In this document: positions 36,101 to 43,105 of the stretch, in pieces
How the letters are laid out: each line of letters starts with the position of its first letter
Numbering within the stretch: position 1 is the stretch's first letter
Assembly (NCBI GenBank): GCA_910586955.1
Contig: CAJUMM010000015.1
Location: 1 to 44,894 of the forward strand
Direction of reading: 5' to 3'
Origin: an uncultured Lachnospiraceae bacterium
GTDB taxonomy: Bacteria; Bacillota; Clostridia; Lachnospirales; Lachnospiraceae
DNA length: 44,894 bases
Made by a program: the position numbers and the translations under genes
Notes under the pieces: model-generated
What the model was told of the DNA's origin: nothing
The model's database searches: none
Seen by the model: the letters and a program-made list of their open reading frames with translations, nothing else

Positions 36101-36273
36101 AGACCATCCGCAGGCTGGAAAATTCCAAGCTGTCCTCCATTCCGATTCTGGCTGTCACAGCCAATGCTTTTGAGGAGGAGAAGCAGGAGGCCCTGCGGTG
36201 CGGCATGAACGGGCATATTGCCAAGCCTATTGATGTGGAGGTTTTGCTGGAGACGCTGAATGAGCTGTTGTAA
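33133..36273 (+). CDS. PAS hybrid histidine kinase with two C-terminal receivers
   Basis: 1046 residues, soluble: no membrane segment is visible. A short N-terminal region of about 120 residues, perhaps a degenerate receiver, precedes three PAS-like regions (about 130-250, 260-385, 390-510). HisKA has H546 in NMSHDIRTPMNA. The ATPase domain shows NLLSNAIKYT, DTGIGM and GTGLGMAI. Two receivers follow: the first at 783-905 with VDDDF and D838 in VIDWMLPD, the second at 924-1045 with AEDNELNQ and D977 in LMDVQMPVMNGYEA. No HPt or DNA-binding domain is present, so phosphate must go to a separate HPt protein or the receivers act on other partners. The start at 33133 has GGAGACAG before it. It has its own promoter. 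Confidence 0.9.
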   Translation: MYHCHVSFYLAGRPCRAFEIIKEMQPLEHFTHEFAWSGEFEEALGENADVILANLEEMSGEEALGILSLGAFRKSELILLADPAQIPSLTELLPDIRDIWTLPMREEEIRFRFLRWQQGLKQNKDLWETSHFLEATINNVPNLVWYKDKDGIHEKVNDSFCRTVNKTKAQVEGRGHAYIWDVEEDDPACIESERVVMNSRKTCVSEEMVKSGDGIKLLTTYKSPLYDLDGSVMGTVGVAIDVTQERAYEQEIIQKNRTLETIFTTMDCGVMCHTLDGSRILSVNRAALSLLGYSSREELEEDGFDMVASAVLEEDREKLQEAIRELKKEGDSISVEYRIHHKSGDIRHVMGNVKLLEENGEMFYQRFLLDCTARKIEEKKNERRQAELVHALSIDYNLVCVFDLDTEAGMLIRSDEEDNRIFGADAAGRLSLTESMELYTKNLVYEEDQEMLRQMSASDKLKRELEKKKQYHVNYRIVKDGEVKYFQMKAVRAGGWEEGHGVVLGFRSVDEEIRNEMEQKSLLEDALLQANRASKAKSVFLSNMSHDIRTPMNAIVGFTALAITHIDQKEQVEGYLKKIMTSGNHLLSLINDILDMSRIESGKIHLEENPCHLPDILHGLRNIVQADIHAKQLELYIDTVDVLDEEIYCDKLRLNQVLLNLLSNAIKYTGAGGMISMRITEKAGAPAGCANYEFSIRDTGIGMSPEFVSHIFEPFEREKNTTISGIQGTGLGMAITKNIVDMMNGSIEVKSEQGTGTEFVVAFTFRLCGDAKEPQDIPKLKNLRALVVDDDFNTCDSVSYMLQQVGMRAEWTLSGKEAVLRTRQAMMRGDGYRVYVIDWMLPDMNGVEVARRIRKEMGEDVPIIVMTAYDWADIEDEAKEAGVTAFCSKPLFLSELRSCLHSIVEEKKEREKEEDSPVKPVHTGRILLAEDNELNQEIAVEILGDAGFTTEIAENGKVAVEMLERSAPGYYQLVLMDVQMPVMNGYEAAKTIRRLENSKLSSIPILAVTANAFEEEKQEALRCGMNGHIAKPIDVEVLLETLNELL

Positions 36274-36361
36274 AGTTTCTTTTTTCTTAATTTTTTTATC
36301 ACAGATTTAACACAATTCGTTGCTACACTGAACACAGACAAAAGGAAGGGAGTTATGCCTT

Positions 36362-37771
36362 ATGTATGAGTTTGACAGCAGCAAAACGGATTCAGCAGGT
36401 CATTCGGGCAGCGAGTACCGGTACAGCGGCCCCTTTTATCAGGATAGCTACCGGACCGGTTCTTCCGGGCGCACGGCGGGAGATGTGCAGCCGAAGAAAA
36501 AGAAGAGCTTCTTTAGGCTTCTCGGAAAGGCGGCCTGTGTGGGCCTGGTGTTTGGAATTATTGCCAGTGCGGCATTCCAGTTCACCAATTATGCAGGCAG
36601 GCAGATGTTCGGGGAGGATGTGACGGCCCTGAAACAGGAGGAAAGCCCGGTAATTCCGGAGATTGAGAGCGTAATTCCCCAGACAGGGGAGGGCTCCAGC
36701 CTGATGAACTCCGGAAGCGGTGATGTAACCTCCATTGTAGAGAAATGTATGCCCTCCCTGGTGGCAATCACCAATGTCAGTGTCCGGGAAGTGCAGAATT
36801 TTTGGGGGTTTGGCTGGTACAATATGCCACAGCAGCGGGAGCAGACCTCCACAGGTACGGGGATAATCATCGGACAGAATGAGACGGAGCTTCTGATTGT
36901 CACAAACAACCACGTAATTGCGGGAGCTACAAACCTGACAGTCCTGTTCAGCGTGGACGAAGGCAAGGACGGGGCGGATGCGGTGGAAGCCCGGATCAAG
37001 GGTACGGATGTGACCAAGGATGTGGGAGTGATTGCCGTTTCCCTGAAGGATATTCCGGCGGAGACAATGGCGGAGATTAAGACGGCAACCATTGGCGATT
37101 CTTCCAAGCTTAAGGTGGGAGAGCAGGTTGTGGCTATCGGGAACGCCCTGGGATACGGGCAGTCCGTGACGACGGGAATTATCAGCGCCCTGGGCCGGGA
37201 AGTAACCCTGCAGAACGATGACGGGACGCTTATCAATAACACCCTGATCCAGACGGATGCGGCCATCAACCCGGGAAACAGCGGCGGAGCCCTTCTGAAC
37301 ATGCAGGGACAGGTGATTGGAATCAATGAGGCCAAATATTCCTCCAGCAATGTGGAAGGTGTGGGCTATGCCATTCCTATTTCCGATGTGGAGAGCCTGA
37401 TTGGAGACTTGAAGACCATGACTACCCGCTCTGAGGTGGATGCGGACAAGATGGGATATCTGGGCATCAACTGCCAGGACGTGACGGAGGAGATTTCCAA
37501 GCAGTACGATATGCCGGTGGGTATTTACCTGAAATCTGTAGTGAAGGGCTGTGCGGCGGACAAGGCCGGATTAAAGAAGGGCGATATCCTGACCCGGTTT
37601 GACGGGGTGGCTGTGAGCAGCTATGATTCCCTGCGGGAACGCCTCCAGTACTACGAAGCAGGAGAGACGGTGGAAGTGACGGTACAGACGCCGGACGACG
37701 ATGGTTATGTGGAAAAGACAGTGCGTGTAACTTTAAATTCCAGAGAGGAGATTGACGCAGCTTCGGAATAG
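36362..37771 (+). CDS. htrA: HtrA/DegP-like serine protease with PDZ domain
   Basis: 469 residues. A cytoplasmic basic head (to residue 50) leads to one membrane helix (VGLVFGIIASAAFQF, about 60-75), which places the protease outside the cell. The trypsin-like triad is H184 (TNNHVIAG), D220 (TKDVGVIAV) and S307 (NPGNSGGALLN). A PDZ domain occupies about 370-455 (GIYLKSVVKGCAADKAGLKKGDIL). This is the standard plan of Gram-positive HtrA, a surface protein quality-control protease. AAAGGAAGGG lies before the ATG. A strong terminator ends the transcript. Confidence 0.93.
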   Translation: MYEFDSSKTDSAGHSGSEYRYSGPFYQDSYRTGSSGRTAGDVQPKKKKSFFRLLGKAACVGLVFGIIASAAFQFTNYAGRQMFGEDVTALKQEESPVIPEIESVIPQTGEGSSLMNSGSGDVTSIVEKCMPSLVAITNVSVREVQNFWGFGWYNMPQQREQTSTGTGIIIGQNETELLIVTNNHVIAGATNLTVLFSVDEGKDGADAVEARIKGTDVTKDVGVIAVSLKDIPAETMAEIKTATIGDSSKLKVGEQVVAIGNALGYGQSVTTGIISALGREVTLQNDDGTLINNTLIQTDAAINPGNSGGALLNMQGQVIGINEAKYSSSNVEGVGYAIPISDVESLIGDLKTMTTRSEVDADKMGYLGINCQDVTEEISKQYDMPVGIYLKSVVKGCAADKAGLKKGDILTRFDGVAVSSYDSLRERLQYYEAGETVEVTVQTPDDDGYVEKTVRVTLNSREEIDAASE

Positions 37772-37775
37772 AACC

Positions 37776-37847
37776 AGACAGGAAAGACCAGGCATTGGAA
37801 GGAAATACTTGTAATTCCCTTCAAATGCTTGGTCTTTCTGGCTTTTT
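37776..37847 (+). terminator. Intrinsic terminator after htrA
   Basis: GGAAAGACCAGGCATT (37781-37796) and its continuation GGAAGG pair with CCCTTC and AATGCTTGGTCTTTC (to about 37839), with a few G-T pairs, around an AT-rich loop. TTTTT follows at 37843-37847. A long, stable stem and a T-run make this a confident rho-independent terminator. Confidence 0.88.
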
Positions 37848-37857
37848 GTGATAGAAT
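37829..37857 (+). promoter_or_regulatory. Possible promoter of the clpX operon
   Basis: TTGGTC (37829-37834) and TAGAAT (37852-37857) are 17 bp apart. The -10 is good, the -35 is poor (3 of 6), and the -35 lies inside the terminator stem. A promoter is needed here because the terminator isolates clpX from htrA. Confidence 0.4.
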
Positions 37858-37893
37858 AAAACGTGAGGATATGCAGGATAAAGAGGTGGAAGA

Positions 37894-39318
37894 ATGGACG
37901 AGAAGGATTACAAGGACGAGACCTTGGAAATAGAAGAGGAACAGGAGGGGGATGCGGACAAAGAAAAAGACGGATATGAGGATGTCTGCTTTCTCTGCCA
38001 CAGGCCCCAGAGCAAGGCCGGAAAGATGATTACCCTGGGCCAGGGAATCTGCATCTGTGCGGACTGCCTGCAGAAAACCATGGATACGTTCCATGACAGC
38101 AATCCGGATTTTTCACGGATTCCCGGGATCAGCATGATCAACCTGTCAGATCTGCAGAATATGATTCCCCAGCGCCAGAAGGTGAAGGCTAAGAAGAAAA
38201 AGCCCAAAGAGGAGGCGAAGAAAGTCCTTGACATCCGGAGCATTCCGGCGCCTCACCGGATCAAGGCCAGCCTGGATGAGTATGTGATCGGCCAGGATCA
38301 CGCTAAGAAGGTAATTTCCGTGGCCGTGTACAATCACTACAAGCGGGTGGCTACGGGGACCCAGGACGAGATCGAAATTGAGAAGTCAAATATGCTGATG
38401 ATTGGGCCTACGGGAAGCGGGAAGACATATCTGGTGAAGACCCTGGCCCGTCTTCTGGATGTTCCCCTTGCCATTGCCGACGCCACTTCCCTGACGGAAG
38501 CAGGGTATATCGGGGATGATATCGAAAGTGTGATTTCCAAGCTCCTTGCGGCTGCGGACAACGATGTAGAGCGGGCGGAGCAGGGAATTGTCTTTATTGA
38601 CGAGATCGACAAGATTGCCAAGAAGAAGGATACCCATCACCGGGACGTAAGCGGGGAATCGGTGCAGCAGGGCCTTTTAAAGCTTCTGGAGGGTGCGGAG
38701 ATTGAGGTCCCGGTGGGAGCCAACAGCAAAAACGCCATGGTTCCCCTGACTACGGTGAATACCCGGAATATCCTCTTTATCTGCGGCGGCGCCTTCCCGG
38801 AGCTGGAGGAAGTGATCAAGGAGAGGCTGAACAAGAAGTCCTCCATGGGTTTCCAGGCGGATTTGAAAGACAAATACGACAACGATCCGGATCTTCTTGG
38901 CAAAGTAACGGTGGAGGATCTGCGGAACTTCGGAATGATACCGGAATTCTTGGGCCGCCTCCCTGTAATTTTCACCCTGAACAGCCTCACAAAAGAGATG
39001 CTGGTGCGTATCTTAAAGGAGCCGAAAAATGCCATACTCAAGCAGTACCAGAAGCTTCTGGCCTTAGACGAGGTACAGCTGGAGTTTGACGAGGGCTCTC
39101 TGGAGGCCATTGCGGATAAAGCCATGGAGAAAGATACGGGAGCCCGGGCCCTGCGGGCCATCATCGAGGAATTTATGCTGGACATCATGTATGAGATTCC
39201 CAAGGATGACAACATCGGCCGGGTCACCATCACCCGGGAGTACATCCAGCACACAGGGGGCCCGGTCATCGCCATGCGGGGGGTTCTGGCTTTGGAGAGG
39301 ACAAATGCGGGACTATAA
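37894..39318 (+). CDS. clpX: ClpX-like AAA+ unfoldase, divergent
   Basis: 474 residues. An acidic N-terminal extension of about 28 residues precedes a zinc-binding domain with C32, C35, C55 and C58 (CFLC and CADC). Walker A is GPTGSGKT at 171-178, Walker B is IVFIDEID at 232-239, and the pore loop is GYIG (204-207), usually GYVG. The segment corresponding to the IGF loop that docks on ClpP reads SMGF (317-320). ClpX recognises tagged proteins and feeds them to ClpP; no clpP is adjacent. Some residues normally fixed in ClpX differ, so it may be a second, specialised copy. AAGAGGTGG precedes the ATG. Confidence 0.88.
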   Translation: MDEKDYKDETLEIEEEQEGDADKEKDGYEDVCFLCHRPQSKAGKMITLGQGICICADCLQKTMDTFHDSNPDFSRIPGISMINLSDLQNMIPQRQKVKAKKKKPKEEAKKVLDIRSIPAPHRIKASLDEYVIGQDHAKKVISVAVYNHYKRVATGTQDEIEIEKSNMLMIGPTGSGKTYLVKTLARLLDVPLAIADATSLTEAGYIGDDIESVISKLLAAADNDVERAEQGIVFIDEIDKIAKKKDTHHRDVSGESVQQGLLKLLEGAEIEVPVGANSKNAMVPLTTVNTRNILFICGGAFPELEEVIKERLNKKSSMGFQADLKDKYDNDPDLLGKVTVEDLRNFGMIPEFLGRLPVIFTLNSLTKEMLVRILKEPKNAILKQYQKLLALDEVQLEFDEGSLEAIADKAMEKDTGARALRAIIEEFMLDIMYEIPKDDNIGRVTITREYIQHTGGPVIAMRGVLALERTNAGL

Positions 39319-39334
39319 TTAGGAGGGAAAATAA

Positions 39335-39628
39335 ATGAATACAGAATTTTTTGACAACATTGGAAGAACCATCTCGGATGCGGCCGAGACTGTGGGCCGC
39401 AAGACCGGGGAACTGGCGGAGATCGTCCGCCTGAAAAACCAGGTCTACGGCCTGGAACGGGGAATCAAGAAGGATTATGAAGAGCTGGGAAAGATGATTT
39501 ATGAGAGGTATGCCAGCCAGGGGACCGTCCAGGAAGACCTGCTGCCTATCTGTGAAGAGATTGCCCAGAAAGAGATCCTGATCGATCAGTATAAGGGAGA
39601 AATTGACGGTTTAAAGAATGAGGCTTGA
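39335..39628 (+). CDS. Small coiled-coil protein of unknown function
   Basis: 97 residues, charged and almost wholly helical. Heptad-like spacing is seen from about residue 30 to the end (LKNQVYGLERGI, then IAQKEILIDQYKGEIDGL). No membrane segment or cysteine is present. TAGGAGGG stands in front of the ATG, so it should be well translated. It lies 16 bp after clpX and overlaps the next gene by 11 bp. Similar small proteins with this N-terminal pattern (FFDNIGRTISDAAETVG) are common in Clostridia, sometimes with a zinc ribbon that is absent here. A role with ClpX is possible but unproven. Confidence 0.75.
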   Translation: MNTEFFDNIGRTISDAAETVGRKTGELAEIVRLKNQVYGLERGIKKDYEELGKMIYERYASQGTVQEDLLPICEEIAQKEILIDQYKGEIDGLKNEA

Positions 39629-40691
39629 GAAGAAAGACAAGAAGAAACGAGACGCCTGTTTCTGGGGAGGCTTATTTGGGATAAGCCTCCTTCTGAATCT
39701 GGCGGCAAGAATGTCCAGGGGCTTTGCGGAGTGGTATGCAGTCCGCATCTATCCCCTGTGGGTTAGGACCCTGGGAGGCCTAAGCTCCCTCCTTCCCTTT
39801 TCCCTCATAGAGGTGCTGCTGTATCTGGCAGGCCTTGGGCTTCTGGCAGGCTTTGCCGCAGTCCTGGCAAAGAGGGTGTCTGTCCGGCGGGCGCTTGGGA
39901 TTCTGGCCCGGACAGCGGTGACTGCATTTGCCCTGTTTACCTTGAACTGCGGAATCAATTACCAGAGGACGCCCTTTTCCCAGCGGGCCGGATTTTCCCT
40001 TCAGGAATCCACGGAGGAGGAGCTGATTGCTCTCTGTGAGCGCCTGGTGGAAGAAATCAATGCGTCGGCGGCAGAGATTGAGGTGGACGGGGAAGGGCAC
40101 TGCCTGATGAGGGGGAATTTGGCTAAGGAGGCAAAAAAGGCTATGCAGGCGGCAGGAGAGGAATACCCGGAGCTCTCCGGTTATTATCCCAATCCCAAGC
40201 CGGTAGCCAGCACCTGGTACCTGTCCTACCAGCTTCTCCAGGGGGTATACAGTCCCTTTACCGTGGAGGCCAATTACAACAGCGGAATGCCGGATCACGA
40301 CAAACCTTCCACAGTCTGTCATGAGCTTTCCCATCTGAAAGGTTTTATGCGGGAGGATGAGGCGAATTTTGTAGCCTATCTGGCCTGCCGGAGCTCGGAA
40401 AGCCCGGAATTTCGTTACAGCGGAAGCCTCTTGGCCTATATTTACAGCGGAAATGCCCTTTACGCCCAAAACCTGGAGGCATTCCTTGAGGTGCGGGAGA
40501 AGCTCTGCGATCAGGCGGTGGCAGATCTGCTCCATCACAATGCCTATTGGGATACATACCGGGGTACGGTTTCCCAGGTGTCGGACAAGGTCAACGACGT
40601 GTACCTGAAAGTCAATTCCCAGGAAGACGGCACCAGGAGCTACGGGCGCATGGTGGATCTTCTGCTGGCCTGGAACAGGGAACAGTCCTAG
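39618..40691 (+). CDS. DUF3810 membrane protein, probable zinc metallopeptidase
   Basis: 357 residues. Three membrane segments are likely: about 14-30 (FWGGLFGISLLLNLA), 60-85 (LIEVLLYLAGLGLLAGFAAV) and 93-115. The large C-terminal part carries CHELSHLKGFMREDEANFVAYL near residue 235, an HExxH-like zinc site written HELSH with a downstream glutamate, as expected for DUF3810. Family function is not known. It is translationally coupled to the coiled-coil gene (11-bp overlap) and presumably co-transcribed with clpX. It converges on the superoxide dismutase gene with only 12 bp between the stops and no terminator that I can see. Confidence 0.82.
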   Translation: MRLEKKDKKKRDACFWGGLFGISLLLNLAARMSRGFAEWYAVRIYPLWVRTLGGLSSLLPFSLIEVLLYLAGLGLLAGFAAVLAKRVSVRRALGILARTAVTAFALFTLNCGINYQRTPFSQRAGFSLQESTEEELIALCERLVEEINASAAEIEVDGEGHCLMRGNLAKEAKKAMQAAGEEYPELSGYYPNPKPVASTWYLSYQLLQGVYSPFTVEANYNSGMPDHDKPSTVCHELSHLKGFMREDEANFVAYLACRSSESPEFRYSGSLLAYIYSGNALYAQNLEAFLEVREKLCDQAVADLLHHNAYWDTYRGTVSQVSDKVNDVYLKVNSQEDGTRSYGRMVDLLLAWNREQS

Positions 40692-40703
40692 GGAGGAATG
40701 AGT

Positions 40704-41351
40704 TCAGACCCCGTTTCGGAGAATGGCATCCAGAAGGGCGTTTTCGTACCGTCTTCCGGCTTCGTTCCAGTTGATTACCCGGAACCAGTTTTGGATGTAA
40801 TCGGCCCGGCGGTTCTGGTGTTTCAGGTAATAGGCGTGTTCCCAGAGATCCAGATTTAAGATGGGGATCAGGTGTTTCGGCAGGGGCGTCTCCTGGTTTG
40901 GCAGGGGAAGGAGCACAAGTTTTCCCCGCTCATCGGCGGCCAGCCACAGATAGCCGGATCCAAAGAGCTTCAGGGCCATTTGGTAGAAGGTTTCGTAAAA
41001 GGCCTCCAGATTTTCAAAGTCCAGCAGCAGGGCTTTTTCAAGCCTTCCCTGGGGCTGCGTGGCATGGGGCGTCATTCCTGCAAAATAGAGCTGATGGTTG
41101 TAAACGCCTCCGGCATTTTTCAGGACATCTTCCCGGATGGCTTCAGGCAGTTCCCGGCTGTCTTGAATCAGGCGCTCTAAAGTCCAGTCATGAAACCGGG
41201 GCCAGGGCTTAAGCAGGCGGTTTAGATTGTCTACATAAGTTTTCAAATGCTTATCGTGGTGGAAGTACATGGTTTCCGTATCGATGCAGGGTTCCAAAGA
41301 ATCATAGGGATAGGGAAGGGGCAGGACTGTGAAAGGGTAGTGCTGGAGCAT
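40704..41351 (-). CDS. Fe/Mn superoxide dismutase
   Basis: Converts superoxide to oxygen and hydrogen peroxide. 215 residues. The four metal ligands are visible: H31 in MYFHHDKH, H86 in GGVYNHQLYF, D168 and H172 in LDLWEHAYYL. The residue before YNH is valine where many enzymes have histidine. Fe or Mn use cannot be settled by eye. GAGGTGAAC stands before the ATG on the minus strand. No signal peptide, so cytoplasmic. Its promoter region overlaps that of the divergent tRNA gene; I could not pick a convincing -35/-10 pair for it. Confidence 0.92.
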   Translation of the reverse strand: MLQHYPFTVLPLPYPYDSLEPCIDTETMYFHHDKHLKTYVDNLNRLLKPWPRFHDWTLERLIQDSRELPEAIREDVLKNAGGVYNHQLYFAGMTPHATQPQGRLEKALLLDFENLEAFYETFYQMALKLFGSGYLWLAADERGKLVLLPLPNQETPLPKHLIPILNLDLWEHAYYLKHQNRRADYIQNWFRVINWNEAGRRYENALLDAILRNGV

Positions 41352-41406
41352 AGGTTCACCTCAAATCTGTTTTTTCATTCTATGTGTAAGTTTATAAAAT
41401 ATGCAC

Positions 41407-41435
41407 TTGACAAATATCGTCATATGGACTACAAT
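41407..41435 (+). promoter_or_regulatory. Sigma-A promoter of the tRNA-Pro gene
   Basis: TTGACA (41407-41412) and TACAAT (41430-41435) have a 17-bp spacer. Transcription would start near 41442, about 14 bases before the mature tRNA. Confidence 0.8.
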
Positions 41436-41455
41436 AATATCTGCACGTGAGTGAT

Positions 41456-41529
41456 CGGAGTATGGCGTAGCTTGGTAGCGCGCTCGGCTGGGGGCCGAGA
41501 GGTCGCAGGTTCAAATCCTGTTACTCCGA
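41456..41529 (+). tRNA. tRNA-Pro, anticodon GGG
   Basis: 74 nt cloverleaf. The acceptor stem CGGAGTA pairs with TACTCCG and the discriminator is A. The anticodon stem CTCGG/CCGAG holds the loop CTGGGGG, which gives anticodon GGG (proline) with G at position 37, as usual for tRNA-Pro. The T arm GCAGG-TTCAAAT-CCTGT is intact. CCA is not encoded. Confidence 0.95.
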
Positions 41530-41536
41530 CTAAAAG

Positions 41537-41587
41537 AAGCCGGAAACCGGAAGATTCTGTTGGAATCGAAAGGGTTCCGGCTTTTTT
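41537..41587 (+). terminator. Intrinsic terminator after tRNA-Pro
   Basis: AAGCCGGAA (41537-41545) pairs with TTCCGGCTT (41575-41583) and is followed by a T-run to 41587. The stem loops out about 29 bases, which themselves can form a small hairpin (GATTC/GAATC). It separates the tRNA from the glnA transcript. Confidence 0.8.
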
Positions 41588-41593
41588 CGGGTA

Positions 41594-41622
41594 TTGACAA
41601 ACCAAAAGCCAACTGCTATATT
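41594..41622 (+). promoter_or_regulatory. Sigma-A promoter of glnA
   Basis: TTGACA (41594-41599), a 17-bp spacer, and TATATT (41617-41622). Transcription would begin near 41629, at the very base of the hexaloop hairpin described in the next entry. Confidence 0.8.
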
Positions 41623-41629
41623 TTGTATC

Positions 41630-41670
41630 AGAACAAAGGCGTTCTCCCTGGGTGAAGAACGTCTTTTTTT
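41630..41670 (+). promoter_or_regulatory. glnA leader attenuator: terminator against ANTAR-type hexaloop hairpin
   Basis: Terminator: AAAGGCGTTCT (41635-41645) pairs with AGAACGTCTTT (41656-41666), one G-T pair, and T7 follows (41664-41670). Alternative: AGAAC (41630-41634) pairs with GTTCT (41641-41645) around the six-base loop AAAGGC, which has A at position 1 and G at position 4, the known signature of ANTAR-bound loops. The two structures share 41635-41645 and cannot coexist. Only one hexaloop is seen, while characterised targets have two. A further hairpin, CCGGC-GGAA-GCCGG (41683-41696), lies before the ribosome site. Confidence 0.68.
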
Positions 41671-41714
41671 ACGCAGACAATGCCGGCGGAAGCCGGAATA
41701 AGGAGAGAGACAGG

Positions 41715-43061
41715 ATGAGCCAAAATTCAAAGAGAGATATTTTAAGACTGGTAGAGGAAGAGGATGTGGAGTTTATCCGCCTGCAGTTTACGGACTTATT
41801 CGGAGGACTGAAAAATGTAGCCGTGACGGCCGGCCAGCTGGAGCGGGTGCTGGACCGGAAATATGTGTTTGACGGTTCCTGTATCGAAGGATTTGCAGAT
41901 AACAACGATACGGATCTTCTGCTGTCCCCGGATCTGGATACGCTGGCAATCTTTCCCTGGAGGCCCCAGCAGGGCAAAGTGGCCCGTCTGATCTGTGACA
42001 TCCAGAGAACCGATGGCTCTCCCTATGAGAGCGATCCCCGCTATATTCTGAAAAAGGTGCTTAAGGAAGCGGGAGAGATGGGCTATCAGTTTGACGTAGG
42101 ACCGGAGTGTGAGTTTTTCCTGTTCCATACGGATGACCAGGGAAATCCCACCACCTACACCCACGAGAAGGCGGGATATTTTGATATGGGTCCGGTAGAC
42201 CAGGGGGAGAATGCCAGAAGAGATATGGTGCTGACCTTGGAGGAGATGGGATTTGAAGTGGAGTCCTCCTACCACGAGGTGGCTCCCGGACAGCATGAGA
42301 TTGATTTCCGGTATGACGAAGCCCTTTTGACGGCAGATCACATTGTGACTTTTAAGTTGGCGGTAAAGACCATTGCCAAGCGTTTCGGCCTTCACGCCAC
42401 CTTTATGCCCAAGCCCCGGACCGGGGAAAACGGTTCCGGGATGCACACCAATATCTCCCTGTCCAGGGAAGGAAGGAATGTGTTCCAGGATCCGGCAGAT
42501 CCCAACGGCCTGAGCAAGGAGGCCTATTACTTTATCGGAGGGCTTTTAAAGCATGTGCGGGGAATGACTGCCGTTACCAACCCTCTGGTAAATTCCTACA
42601 AGCGCCTGTTCCCGGCGAAGCCCTCGGCGGGTTACACGGCGCCCTCCCATGTGGCCTGGTCGGCAGTCAACCGGACCCAGCTTATCCGGATTCCTGCCCA
42701 GCGGGGAGAGAATGCCCGGATCGAACTGCGAAGCCCGGATCCCTCCTGCAATCCCTATCTGGCCCTGGCTCTCTGCCTGGCGGCGGGGCTGGAGGGAATC
42801 CGTGAAGAAATCCTTCCTCCGGCGGCTGTGGATCGGGAGATCCGCGGCATGACCAGAGAGGAGCGCAGGGAGGCGGGAATCCTTATGCTTCCCCGGAATT
42901 TGAAAGAGGCCCTGGAAGCCATGGAAGAGGACGCCCTGGTAAAAAGCGTTCTGGGAGAGACCGTAAGCCGCAGCTATATCCGGGAGAAATACCGGGAGTG
43001 GGAGGAATATACCGTTCAAGTGTCAAAATGGGAGACTGACAGGTACTTGTACCGGATCTGA
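41715..43061 (+). CDS. glnA: Glutamine synthetase, type I
   Basis: Joins ammonia to glutamate using ATP; the main entry of ammonia into cell nitrogen. 448 residues, the length of the short Gram-positive type I-alpha enzyme, without the adenylylation region. Motifs: FDGSCIEGFA, PECEFFLF, PGQHEIDFRYD, NGSGMHTN, NSYKRLFPAKPSAGYTAP and RIELRSPDPSCNPYLA. The ATG at 41715 follows AAGGAGAGAGACAGG. An ATG at 41652 is in frame but lies in the attenuator hairpin, so it is not used. No glnR gene adjoins it. The leader attenuator and the ANTAR gene 44 bp downstream suggest RNA-level control. Confidence 0.95.
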   Translation: MSQNSKRDILRLVEEEDVEFIRLQFTDLFGGLKNVAVTAGQLERVLDRKYVFDGSCIEGFADNNDTDLLLSPDLDTLAIFPWRPQQGKVARLICDIQRTDGSPYESDPRYILKKVLKEAGEMGYQFDVGPECEFFLFHTDDQGNPTTYTHEKAGYFDMGPVDQGENARRDMVLTLEEMGFEVESSYHEVAPGQHEIDFRYDEALLTADHIVTFKLAVKTIAKRFGLHATFMPKPRTGENGSGMHTNISLSREGRNVFQDPADPNGLSKEAYYFIGGLLKHVRGMTAVTNPLVNSYKRLFPAKPSAGYTAPSHVAWSAVNRTQLIRIPAQRGENARIELRSPDPSCNPYLALALCLAAGLEGIREEILPPAAVDREIRGMTREERREAGILMLPRNLKEALEAMEEDALVKSVLGETVSRSYIREKYREWEEYTVQVSKWETDRYLYRI

Positions 43062-43105
43062 CGCCTCTGGAAATACACGGGGCATACCGTGAGGGAGGTG
43101 TGAGC

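Noticed and set aside
36274..36361. Promoter for htrA in the 88-bp gap
   Set aside because: TACACT could be a -10 box, but the sequence 17 bp upstream (CAGATT) is not an acceptable -35. A promoter is probable but I cannot point to it.
41652..41714. Upstream in-frame ATG that would extend glnA by 21 residues
   Set aside because: It falls in the attenuator stem, has no ribosome site, and the extra residues do not resemble glutamine synthetase.
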